Translations under genes and position numbers: made by a program | Shown here: positions 26,054 to 33,017 of the stretch, piece after piece | Position numbering within the stretch: the stretch's first letter is position 1 | Layout: every line of letters begins with the position of its first letter | From: Sphingomonas cannabina | GTDB lineage: Bacteria > Pseudomonadota > Alphaproteobacteria > Sphingomonadales > Sphingomonadaceae | Assembly (NCBI RefSeq): GCF_021391395.1 | Contig: NZ_CP090059.1 | Span: forward strand, 1,225,001 to 1,289,000 | Direction: 5' to 3' | Length of the DNA: 64,000 bases | The notes under the pieces: generated by a model | Told to the model about the DNA's origin: nothing | Seen by the model: only the letters and a program-made list of their open reading frames with translations | Database searches by the model: none

Positions 26054-27217
26054 ATGGCCCAGAAGAACGACGGCGCCGACAAGAATGAGATGCCGACGCC
26101 CAAGAGGCTTCGGGACGCGCGCAAGAAAGGCGACGTCGCCAAGTCGAAGGACCTGAGCGCCGGCCTGCTGACGCTGGCGTGGCTGGTGCTGTTCGTGCTC
26201 GCCTCGGGCTATGTCGCGGGCGAACTGGCGCGGCTCGCCACCGATACGCTCGCCGTCGCCACCACCGTGCCGTTCGAACAGGCCGCGACGATCGTCGGGC
26301 GCGATGCGCTGGCCACCTTGGTCCGCGTGTCGCTGATCACGCTGGCGCCGGTCGCCTTCTTCGCGACGGTCGCCGAGTTCCTTCAGGTCGGCCCGATCAT
26401 GACCACCGACAAGATGAAGTTCGGCCTGGAGAAGCTGAATCCGATGGAGGGCCTGAAGCGGATGTTCGGCAAGGACGGGCTGTTCGAGCTCGTCAAGACG
26501 CTGGTCAAGGTCGGCCTGATCTGCGCGATCTTCTACCTGGTGTTCCGCAGCGCCCTGGCGGGATCGGGGCAGCTCATCCGCCTGGCGAGCGCGTCGCCCG
26601 TCGATGCGACCGGGCCGGCCGCGGCGATGGCGGTGCTGGGCCAGAGCTACAGCCTCACCGTCCAGATGTTCGCGATGGTGGTGGCGGTGTTCCTGTTCGT
26701 CGCGGTCGGCGACCGGATCTACGCCAAGGCCAAGTTCATCAAGCAGATGAAGATGAGCCGCCGCGACATCAAGCAGGAGCACAAGGAGGACGAGGGCGAT
26801 CCGCAGGTCAAGTCGATGCGGCGCGAGATGCATCAGGAATGGGCGAACCAGAACGCGATCGGCGCGACGCGCGGATCGGCGGCGCTGCTGGTCAACCCGA
26901 CCCATATCGCGATCGCGCTCGATTATGACGTGGAGAGCTGCCCTGTGCCGGTGATCGCCGCCAAGGGCGCGGGTGCGCTCGCCGCGGCGATGCGGACCGA
27001 GGCGGAGTCGGCGGGCGTCCCCATCATCCGCAACGTCGCCACCGCCCGTCAGCTCTGGGCGCGCGGCGAGATCGGCGAGATCGTGCCGCAGGACATGTTC
27101 GACGCGATCGCCGCGATCATCCTGTGGGCCGGCAAGGCGAGAAGCGGCGAGGCGCCGATGTGGCAGGACATGGATTCCGCCCAGCCGCGCCGCCCGGCGC
27201 TCGTCCCCGCGGCCTGA
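26054..27217 (+). CDS. sctU: T3SS export-gate switch protein SctU
   Basis: 387 residues, FlhB/HrcU family. It begins NEMPTPKRLRDARKKGDVAK, has four membrane helices, and ends with the cytosolic autoprotease domain. The NPTH motif (N281-H284, in ALLVNPTHIAIALDYD) is intact, so self-cleavage between N and P should occur and, with SctP, change substrate specificity. A C-terminal proline-rich tail follows. It is first in the rightward operon. Confidence 0.97.
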   Translation: MAQKNDGADKNEMPTPKRLRDARKKGDVAKSKDLSAGLLTLAWLVLFVLASGYVAGELARLATDTLAVATTVPFEQAATIVGRDALATLVRVSLITLAPVAFFATVAEFLQVGPIMTTDKMKFGLEKLNPMEGLKRMFGKDGLFELVKTLVKVGLICAIFYLVFRSALAGSGQLIRLASASPVDATGPAAAMAVLGQSYSLTVQMFAMVVAVFLFVAVGDRIYAKAKFIKQMKMSRRDIKQEHKEDEGDPQVKSMRREMHQEWANQNAIGATRGSAALLVNPTHIAIALDYDVESCPVPVIAAKGAGALAAAMRTEAESAGVPIIRNVATARQLWARGEIGEIVPQDMFDAIAAIILWAGKARSGEAPMWQDMDSAQPRRPALVPAA

Positions 27218-27254
27218 CACGCCATTCCCTGAACGAAAGGATCAGCATAGCGAC

Positions 27255-27566
27255 ATGGGTATCGGAGCCGTGGTCTCGTCGATCCTGGCGATCGTCATCG
27301 CGCTGGCGGTGGTGCTCGGCATGGCCTGGGGCGTCATCTGGCTGCTCAAGAAGCTGCAGGACCGCCAGCTCGGCGTCACCAATGGCGGCGAGGGCGAGCC
27401 GCCGATCCGCTTCCTGCGCTCGATGCCGCTCGGCCAGCGCGAGCGGGTGGTGCTGATCGAGGCGCGCGGCGAGACGATGCTGGTCGGCGTCACCACCGGA
27501 TCGATCACCCTGCTGGCGCGCTGGCCCGAGACCGGCCTGCCGCCGCGGGTGCGGGCCGAGCCGTGA
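27255..27566 (+). CDS. FliO-like small membrane protein inside the T3SS operon
   Basis: 103 residues. One N-terminal membrane helix (VVSSILAIVIALAVVLGMAW), then a basic stretch and a soluble domain reading LGQRERVVLIEARGETMLVG then VTTGSITLLARWP, which follows the FliO pattern LGxxxRxxLVExxxxxLLxGVxxxxxxLL. FliO normally aids FliP (SctR) assembly in flagella and is generally missing from non-flagellar T3SS. It lies 37 bases after sctU and overlaps sctQ (GTGA), close to sctR, so a role in building the SctRST gate is a reasonable inference. Confidence 0.72.
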   Translation: MGIGAVVSSILAIVIALAVVLGMAWGVIWLLKKLQDRQLGVTNGGEGEPPIRFLRSMPLGQRERVVLIEARGETMLVGVTTGSITLLARWPETGLPPRVRAEP

Positions 27567-28498
27567 TGGCGAGCGCCGCGCTCGATGCGCTGACGGAGCT
27601 GCCCGCGGTCGATCCCGATGCGGCCGCGCTCGGCCAGGCGCTCTGTACGCTGATCGGAAGCGTGGGGCTCGATGCGGCCGTCGTCCACCGGACGCAGGCG
27701 GCGCCATGGTTCGTCACGGCGGACGGACTTCGCTTCACGCTGCTGCGGCACGAAGGGCGCCGCGTGCTCCTCGACGAGGGGCGCGTCGGCGATGCGGTCG
27801 CGCTGCTCGACCAGGCCGAGCCGGTGCTGGCGGCGCTCGAGGCCGCGCTGGAACTCCCGCTCGAACCCGAGGCGCTCGTGTCCGATCAGCCGGAGCCCGC
27901 CGTACTGATCTCGTTCGCGCAAGACCGGACGACCGGGCTCGTCGCCGTGCCGCTCGATCACCCGGAGCGGGCAGGCTGGGACGAAAGGGCGCGCGCGATC
28001 GCGCTGCCGCCGGAAGCCGTGCCGGTGGTGCTGCGGTGCCTGATCGACGGTCCACGGCTGTCGGTCGCCGAGGCGGGCGATCTCGCCGGCGGCGACATGG
28101 TGCTGGTGGACGCCCGCCCTCGCGGGCGGATCGAATCCGGCGACGCGCGCGCGATCGCCGGCCAGCTCGATCTCGCCTCGGGCCAGTTCGCGGTTCAAGT
28201 CCAGGGAGGATCGATGTCCGAATCCGATTCGCCGGCGGCCGATTTCGCGGTGCCGCTCAGCGTCCGGCTGCCCGATCGCATGACCAGCGCCGCGGCGCTC
28301 GCGGCGCTGAGGCCCGGCACGACCTTGCCGCTGGGGCCCTTCACCGACGGCCTCACGGTCGAGCTGCTCGTGGCCGATCGCCTGCTCGCGAGAGGCGAGC
28401 TGGTCCGGCTCGGCGACCGCTTCGCCGTGCTGATCGAGGAGCGGGCCGATCTGGCCGACGTCGAGCCCGCCGCGCCGGAGACGGAGGCCGAAGCGTGA
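27563..28498 (+). CDS. sctQ: T3SS sorting-platform (C-ring) protein SctQ
   Basis: 311 residues from GTG at 27563 (overlapping the FliO-like stop) or ATG at 27566. The N-terminal two thirds are divergent; the C-terminal domain (VPLSVRLPDRMTSAAALAAL, LPLGPFTDGLTVELLVAD, LLARGELVRLGDRFAVLIEE) is a SpoA/FliN surface-presentation domain. SctQ forms the cytosolic pods with SctK and SctL. The gene holds a strong internal ribosome site and start at 28214 (separate entry). It overlaps sctR by four bases. Confidence 0.88.
   Translation: MMASAALDALTELPAVDPDAAALGQALCTLIGSVGLDAAVVHRTQAAPWFVTADGLRFTLLRHEGRRVLLDEGRVGDAVALLDQAEPVLAALEAALELPLEPEALVSDQPEPAVLISFAQDRTTGLVAVPLDHPERAGWDERARAIALPPEAVPVVLRCLIDGPRLSVAEAGDLAGGDMVLVDARPRGRIESGDARAIAGQLDLASGQFAVQVQGGSMSESDSPAADFAVPLSVRLPDRMTSAAALAALRPGTTLPLGPFTDGLTVELLVADRLLARGELVRLGDRFAVLIEERADLADVEPAAPETEAEA
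28214..28498 (+). CDS. Probable internally initiated short SctQ (SctQ-C)
   Basis: An ATG at 28214 in the sctQ frame follows CCAGGGAGGATCG, a near-ideal ribosome site that coding constraints do not require. The product would be 94 residues, MSESDSPAADFAVPL onward, which is just the SpoA domain. Yersinia YscQ and Salmonella SpaO are known to make such a short C-terminal form by internal initiation, needed for a full sorting platform. Existence of the protein here is an inference from the site. Confidence 0.6.
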   Translation: MSESDSPAADFAVPLSVRLPDRMTSAAALAALRPGTTLPLGPFTDGLTVELLVADRLLARGELVRLGDRFAVLIEERADLADVEPAAPETEAEA

Positions 28499-29193
28499 AC
28501 CTCGCCGCCTTCACGCCGGGTTCGGCGCTCGTCACCGTCGTCCTGATCGCGCTGGCGCCGTTCTTCGCGGTGATGGTGACCAGCTTCACCAAGATCGCCG
28601 TAGTGCTGAGCCTGGTCCGCAACGCGCTCGGCCTGCAGCAGGTGCCGCCCAACATCGTGCTCAACGGGCTGGCGCTGATTCTGTCCGTGTTCGTCATGTA
28701 TCCGACGCTCGACAAGATGTACGCGGCCGCCAACGTCGAGAGCCCCGCCTCCGCGCCGACCATGCCCGGCGAGCCGAGCGCGCAGGAGAATCCGCTCCAG
28801 AGCACCAACGACATCTTCGCTACCGCCGACCGCGCCAAGGAGCCGCTGCGCGAGTTCCTGATGAAGCACAGCGATCCGCGCGAGCGCGTCTTCTTCCTGC
28901 GCACCCAGCAGCGGATCGGCGACCCGGCCCAGGCGCAGGCGCTCAAGGAAAGCGACTTCGTGATCGTGATCCCGGCGTTCGTGGTCAAGGAGCTGAAGCT
29001 CGCCTTCCAGATCGGCTTCCTCATTTTCCTGCCGTTCCTGGTGATCGACATGGTGATCTCGAACATCCTGCTTGCGATGGGCATGATGATGCTGTCGCCG
29101 GTCACCATCTCGCTGCCGTTCAAGATCCTGCTGTTCGTGCTGGTCGACGGCTGGGTGAAGCTCAGCCACGGTTTGGTGCTGTCCTATGCGTAG
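28495..29193 (+). CDS. sctR: T3SS export-gate protein SctR
   Basis: 232 residues from GTG at 28495 overlapping the sctQ stop. FliP/SctR family: FFAVMVTSFTKIAVVLSLVR near the start, NGLALILSVFVMYPTLDKMY, a polar middle loop, and ELKLAFQIGFLIFLPFLVID then NILLAMGMMMLSPVTISLPF. Five copies form the core of the export gate. No long N-terminal signal as in some FliP proteins. A hairpin repeat separates it from sctS. Confidence 0.96.
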   Translation: MNLAAFTPGSALVTVVLIALAPFFAVMVTSFTKIAVVLSLVRNALGLQQVPPNIVLNGLALILSVFVMYPTLDKMYAAANVESPASAPTMPGEPSAQENPLQSTNDIFATADRAKEPLREFLMKHSDPRERVFFLRTQQRIGDPAQAQALKESDFVIVIPAFVVKELKLAFQIGFLIFLPFLVIDMVISNILLAMGMMMLSPVTISLPFKILLFVLVDGWVKLSHGLVLSYA

Positions 29194-29217
29194 GGTCGGA
29201 TTCGGCCAGTTTGTATC

Positions 29218-29288
29218 TGTTCCCCGGCGAAGGCCGGGGTCCAGTATCGAACGGCTCGCAACTGGGCCCCGGCCTTCGCCGGGGAACA
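29218..29288. repeat. Sphingomonad-type extragenic palindrome, copy B
   Basis: Arms at 29218-29242 and about 29264-29288 repeat the CCCCGGCGAAGGCCGGGG / CCCCGGCCTTCGCCGGGG pair of copy A (17512-17582). Its loop matches the reverse complement of copy A's loop (shared CAGTTGC, CGGCTCG-type and CTGG blocks), so the two are the same element in opposite orientation. It splits the sctR-sctS junction, which is otherwise within a tightly overlapping operon. Confidence 0.85.
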
Positions 29289-29328
29289 GCTGCTTCGAGC
29301 CAGATGGATCGAACTCTAGGCGCGCCCC

Positions 29329-29595
29329 GTGAGCGACGATCTCGTCCGTCTGACCACCGAGGCGCTATGGCTGGTGCTGCTGCTGTCGGCGCCGCCGATC
29401 ATCGCGGCGTCGGTGGTCGGTCTGCTGGTCGCGATCGTCCAGGCGGCGACGCAGCTCCAGGAGCAGACGCTGCAGTACACGCTCAAGTTCTTCGCGATCG
29501 TGATCAGCATCCTGGTGACGGCCGGCCTGATGGCGGGGACGCTCTACGGCTATGCCGATGCGATCTTCTCCGGCCTGGCGGGGGTAGGGCGATGA
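29329..29595 (+). CDS. sctS: T3SS export-gate protein SctS
   Basis: 88 residues from GTG at 29329. FliQ/SctS family: two hydrophobic hairpin helices (WLVLLLSAPPIIAASVVGLL, FAIVISILVTAGLMAGTLY) joined by VAIVQAATQLQEQTLQYTLK, the conserved loop. Four copies assemble with SctR and SctT. It overlaps sctT (ATGA). The 135-base gap to sctR is filled by repeat copy B. Confidence 0.95.
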   Translation: MSDDLVRLTTEALWLVLLLSAPPIIAASVVGLLVAIVQAATQLQEQTLQYTLKFFAIVISILVTAGLMAGTLYGYADAIFSGLAGVGR

Positions 29596-30419
29596 TCGAG
29601 GCCGTCCCGCCCGGCGTCGGCGTGCCGCTGCTCAAGTCGATCCCGTGGCTCGACCAGCTGCTGACGGTCGGCGTCGCCTCGACCCGCTTCGCCTTCGCCT
29701 TCGTGCTGGTTCCGGTGTTCTCGCGTGAGGTGATGCCGGCGACCGTCCGCAACAGCATCATCGTCACCTTCGGCCTGGTCGCGCTCGCGCTCCGGCCGGA
29801 TTTCGCGCCGGCGAACCTCAGCGCCATGGGATGGGCGACGATGCTGCTCAAGGAGGCGGCGGCGGGCGGCATCATCGGCCTGTTCTTCGGCACGGTGATG
29901 TGGGCGATGGCCGCGGCCGGCGAGATCATCGACACCAAGGTCGGCGCCACCATCGGCCAGCTCGTCGATCCGCTGAGCGGCAACACCACCTCGCTCACCG
30001 GCATCCTGCTCAGCCGCTTCGCCGAGGTCGTGTTCGTGAGCGCGGGCGGCCTCATGCTGCTGGTCGGTACGGTGATGGGCAGCTACCTGATCTGGCCGCT
30101 CGGCCCCGGCGGCATCACGCTCGACCTGCGCGCCGTCGAGTATTTCGAGGGCGAGTTCGGCCGCCTCTTCACGCTCGCCTTCCTGTTCGCCGCGCCGACG
30201 CTCACCGTCCTCTACGTGATCGACGCGGGCCTGGGTTTCCTCAATCGCTTCGCACAGTCGTTCAACGTTTTCTCGCTGTCGTTGCCGATCAAGGCGGTGG
30301 CGGCGTGCTTCGTGGTGATCCTGACGCTGCCGCTGCTGGCCGAGGCGATCTACGCCGATCTCTCCAGCCGTCCGGAGATCGCCGCCGGCGTGCTCCAGCG
30401 CGTGGGGGCGGGGCGGTGA
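29592..30419 (+). CDS. sctT: T3SS export-gate protein SctT
   Basis: 275 residues, FliR/SctT family, about six membrane helices (STRFAFAFVLVPVFSREVMP, GGIIGLFFGTVMWAMAAAGE, IIDTKVGATIGQLVDPLSGN, LTLAFLFAAPTLTVLYVID, GFLNRFAQSFNVFSLSLPIK). It is the single-copy partner closing the SctRST helix. Its stop overlaps the GTG start of the LuxR-type regulator. Confidence 0.95.
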   Translation: MIEAVPPGVGVPLLKSIPWLDQLLTVGVASTRFAFAFVLVPVFSREVMPATVRNSIIVTFGLVALALRPDFAPANLSAMGWATMLLKEAAAGGIIGLFFGTVMWAMAAAGEIIDTKVGATIGQLVDPLSGNTTSLTGILLSRFAEVVFVSAGGLMLLVGTVMGSYLIWPLGPGGITLDLRAVEYFEGEFGRLFTLAFLFAAPTLTVLYVIDAGLGFLNRFAQSFNVFSLSLPIKAVAACFVVILTLPLLAEAIYADLSSRPEIAAGVLQRVGAGR

Positions 30420-30814
30420 ACCCGAGCCATGCACCGCGTCCCACACCCGGCCCGGCCATGCTCGGCGAAGGCGTGACCGACACCGCCGAGCTCGAACGCC
30501 TCGTCAGTCTGCTGCGCGAGTCCGAGGCGCGGCGTGAGGCCCATGCCCGCGAGATCCAGATCGGCGAGTTCACCGTTTCCGGCGCGCGCGTCCCCGTCCA
30601 CCACGTCGCCGCGCTCCAGACGCTGACCCGCAATGAGGCGGCAGTGCTGCGCTTCCTCGGCTGGGGCCGCGCCAACGGCGATATCGCGACCCTGCTCAAC
30701 ATGACCGAGAACACGGTGCGCACCCACATGAACAACGCGATCCGCAAGCTCGAGCTCGACGGGGTCCGCGAGCTCAACAGCCTGGCGGGCCTGCTTTTCC
30801 TGCCGCTCGAATGA
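30416..30814 (+). CDS. LuxR-type HTH regulator at the end of the sctU-T operon
   Basis: 132 residues from GTG at 30416 (GTGA overlap with sctT). The C-terminal part (about 70-115) is a LuxR/GerE helix-turn-helix: LTRNEAAVLRFLGWGRANGD, IATLLNMTENTVRTHMNNAI, RKLELDG. The first 65 residues hold a charged helix (AELERLVSLLRESEARREAH) and no receiver or autoinducer domain that I can recognise. Being cotranscribed with the apparatus and lying just before the box pair at 30823-30861, it is the best in-window candidate to control the cargo regulon; binding is not shown by the sequence. Confidence 0.8.
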   Translation: MNPSHAPRPTPGPAMLGEGVTDTAELERLVSLLRESEARREAHAREIQIGEFTVSGARVPVHHVAALQTLTRNEAAVLRFLGWGRANGDIATLLNMTENTVRTHMNNAIRKLELDGVRELNSLAGLLFLPLE

Positions 30815-30822
30815 GCCGGAAA

Positions 30823-30861
30823 CTAAACGAATCGATTAGGCGATCTAAACGATCTGCTGAG
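30823..30861. promoter_or_regulatory. Tandem 17-bp box pair
   Basis: CTAAACGAATCGATTAG (30823-30839) and CTAAACGATCTGCTGAG (30845-30861), starts 22 bp apart exactly as at 7636/7658. The pair is 110 bases upstream of the needle-like 212-residue protein. Confidence 0.75.
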
Positions 30862-30970
30862 CGCGGACGCCCGCCAAATCGGCCATCTTCCACACCGTAG
30901 CGGCGATTAGTCGCGACCGGCCAGCTCCCCCGCACGGAGCACGAATTTCGGGAAGGGAAAGGAAACGGTC

Positions 30971-31609
30971 ATGGCAGGCATCGGCGGACTCTTCGGTTCA
31001 GCGTTCAATCCGGTCAACATCATGCAGCTTGCCGCCGGACCGGTTGGCTGGGCGTCGCTGGCGGCTCGGGTTATCATGCAGGCGGTGGGTCAGCAGGTCA
31101 TCCAGAGTCTCGGCCAAAAGCTCGGACTGCCCCAAGGCGTCATCGACATGGCGAAGACCGCATTCGGCGCGGCATCCGGCGGTTCGCCGCTCAGCATTGG
31201 CGATGCGGCGACCCAGATCGGTGGCAGCTTCGGCCTGTCGGCGGCAGAACAGGGTGCCTTCGCCCGTGACCTTGGCCAGCAGGCAGAGGACATTGCCCAG
31301 AAGCTCTTCACCGCCTCGCGTGAAGGTAGCGATCGTGCCAAGACCGAGGGCTCGCGTAACGGTAAGGTCGGCAGCGGCAATTGGCTGCGTGCGATTGCCG
31401 AGGCGATGGCGGCGTCAATGGATAGCAAGATCGAGGAAATGCAGTCGCTGGCGAAGACCTATGACGGTCAGTCGAAGGACAACAAATCGACCAAGACGAT
31501 GACCGATCTTCAGGTGGCGACGCAGGAATTCAGCTATATCATGCAGTCGACCACCAACATGATCAAGACGATCGGCGAAGGTCTGTCGACCATGGCGCGC
31601 AAGGGCTAG
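30971..31609 (+). CDS. Secreted needle-like protein with hydrophobic N-terminal domain (filament tip or translocator candidate)
   Basis: 212 residues after AAGGAAACGGTC. Residues 1-65 are small/hydrophobic (GGLFGSAFNPVNIMQLAAGP, VIMQAVGQQVIQSLGQKLGL), enough for membrane contact; 90-115 is an acidic helix. From residue about 137 (SGNWLRAIAEAMAASMDSKI) to the end (TNMIKTIGEGLSTMARKG) it resembles the needle candidate at 19323-19634. So it looks like a needle-type module carrying an extra hydrophobic domain. It sits alone downstream of a box pair and ends in a strong terminator, fitting an abundant extracellular component. No known translocator family was recognised. Confidence 0.6.
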   Translation: MAGIGGLFGSAFNPVNIMQLAAGPVGWASLAARVIMQAVGQQVIQSLGQKLGLPQGVIDMAKTAFGAASGGSPLSIGDAATQIGGSFGLSAAEQGAFARDLGQQAEDIAQKLFTASREGSDRAKTEGSRNGKVGSGNWLRAIAEAMAASMDSKIEEMQSLAKTYDGQSKDNKSTKTMTDLQVATQEFSYIMQSTTNMIKTIGEGLSTMARKG

Positions 31610-31634
31610 GGAAGTCGGCGGTTCATCGCAATTG

Positions 31635-31668
31635 GCCGGGCGAAGCATCGACTTCGCCCGGCGTTTTG
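31635..31668 (+). terminator. Rho-independent terminator
   Basis: GCCGGGCGAAG (31635-31645) pairs with CTTCGCCCGGC (31652-31662), followed by GTTTTGC. It lies 25 bases after the needle-like gene. Confidence 0.8.
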
Positions 31669-31701
31669 CTTATCGAGCTCCCGGGGGGAAGGAGACGTGC
31701 A

Positions 31702-32595
31702 ATGTCGTTTAGGATGATCGCGCCCATCTGCTTTGCCTCGCTCGTCGTCCCCGGTGCTGCTCATGCCCAAATGATCAGCCCTATGCTTTACGAAGGCCCG
31801 CGGATCAGCCTTCAGAATCATGCCGATCGAGCCCGTTCGACGTCGCCGTCCCGCAACATGTCGCGACCCGGACCTTCCGCGCTTCGGCCTCCCGTCGCAG
31901 TGCAGCCTGCCAGCTTCCGCTACAAGCCATCGCGGGAACGTCGCACGGCCAACTATGCGCGCTTTGTCGCCAAGAGCCGTGCCAATGATCCCCAAGGCGC
32001 GGACAATCTCGCCAGGCTGTTTGCGTCAACCGACGTGGTTGAGGGGATGAGCCGCCCGCTATCCTCTCTCGGCTTGCGGATCGACGACGTCGCCGATGCC
32101 TATGCGGTGTGGTGGATCAATGCTTGGCAGGCGGGTCGTCACATCGATATCGACGTGAACCGTCGCATGGCGGCCGCGGTCAGCGCCCAGGCGGCCGCCG
32201 GGTTCGCGTCGTCCGGGATGCTGAGCACCGCGAGCGATGCCACCAAACAGGAGATGGCCGAATCGTTGCTGGTTCAGGCTGCTTTGATTTCCGACGCCAT
32301 GAAGCAGAGCGAGCGTAATCCCGACCTTGCGCGCAAGGTGGCCGTAGCCGTGTCCCAGGGCGCGCGCAGGATGAACGTCGACCTGGCTGCGATGACGCTG
32401 ACCGATGACGGCTTCGTGCCCGCGAACGAAACCGGCGAAGTCACGTCGAAGCCTGGAACCCGGCCGACCGAGCTTGCCCGGACCGCGCCGGTCGAGAGCG
32501 GTGGCAAGCCGTCCTATGCGCTGATCGCCGCTGCAGGCGGAGCAGGACTCGGCGGCATGATCCTGTTCGGGCGTAGGATGAGCCGCAAGGGATAG
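31702..32595 (+). CDS. Exported protein with C-terminal membrane anchor, possibly DUF6683-like
   Basis: 297 residues from MSFRMIAPICFASLV after GGGGGGAAGGAG. A signal peptide ends GAAHA. The middle reads FRYKPSRERRTANYARFVAK, LARLFASTDVVEGMSRPLSS, LGLRIDDVADAYAVWWINAW, a pattern I associate with DUF6683 proteins of sphingomonads (recalled, not checked). A glycine-rich hydrophobic segment near the end (LIAAAGGAGLGGMILFG) could be a membrane anchor followed by RRMSRKG. It follows the needle-like gene behind a terminator; function unknown. Confidence 0.65.
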   Translation: MSFRMIAPICFASLVVPGAAHAQMISPMLYEGPRISLQNHADRARSTSPSRNMSRPGPSALRPPVAVQPASFRYKPSRERRTANYARFVAKSRANDPQGADNLARLFASTDVVEGMSRPLSSLGLRIDDVADAYAVWWINAWQAGRHIDIDVNRRMAAAVSAQAAAGFASSGMLSTASDATKQEMAESLLVQAALISDAMKQSERNPDLARKVAVAVSQGARRMNVDLAAMTLTDDGFVPANETGEVTSKPGTRPTELARTAPVESGGKPSYALIAAAGGAGLGGMILFGRRMSRKG

Positions 32596-32639
32596 TTGGC
32601 GCTGCGGCCAGCGACCGGCTGGCCAGCGGCAGTCCGGCT

Positions 32640-32862
32640 CCTTCTCCCGAGCGCACGCGATCGCGACCGCGTATTCGACATCGGCATGGCGCGTAACGCC
32701 GCTGGTCGGATCGTTCCACAGCATGCGTTCAGCCGGCAGGCGGCGATCGAGATAGCCGGTACGCAAGCGCATCTCGATACGGATCGTCTGGCATTCGATC
32801 GCCAGGTCCTTCGGGTGAGGCTGATCACGCAGTGAGCCCTTTGCCACCGCGCCCTTCTGCAT
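32640..32862 (-). other. Possible coding remnant or overlapping small gene
   Basis: On the minus strand this stretch has coding-like codon use and sensible protein sequence (SLRDQPHPKDLAIECQTIRI, LPAERMLWNDPTSGVTRHAD, EYAVAIACAREKEPDCRWPA). The frame continues without a stop into the antisense of the gene at 31702-32595, where it becomes shadow-like. A start at ATG 32862 lacks a ribosome site. It may be the intact 5' part of a gene whose end has decayed, or a real gene with an unusual end. The box pair at 32906-32944 lies just upstream, as for other divergent cargo genes. Confidence 0.3.
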
Positions 32863-32905
32863 GTCGCAAGGGACACAGATGTAGCGAAGGTTTCCGCAGC
32901 ACGCG

Positions 32906-32944
32906 CTCAACGATTCGATGAGATTCGCTAATCGAATCGCGGAG
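32906..32944. promoter_or_regulatory. Tandem 17-bp box pair
   Basis: CTCAACGATTCGATGAG (32906-32922) and CTAATCGAATCGCGGAG (32928-32944), again 22 bp start to start. The 483-residue cargo candidate starts 74 bases downstream. Confidence 0.75.
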
Positions 32945-33017
32945 CGAAACCGACCGGAAACCATGCTCTTGAGACCCGTCGCCGGATCACTCCGGCCCGC
33001 TGCCAGGAGAAGATCGC

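Noticed and set aside
29211..29328. Short frame reading FPGEGRGP...GPGLRRG before sctS
   Set aside because: It is the translation of the palindromic repeat, a frequent false gene in sphingomonads.
14523..30419. Flagellar export apparatus
   Set aside because: Secretin SctC, SctD with FHA domain and a lipobox in SctJ are present, and there are no hook, rod or flagellin genes, so the FliO-like gene does not make it flagellar.
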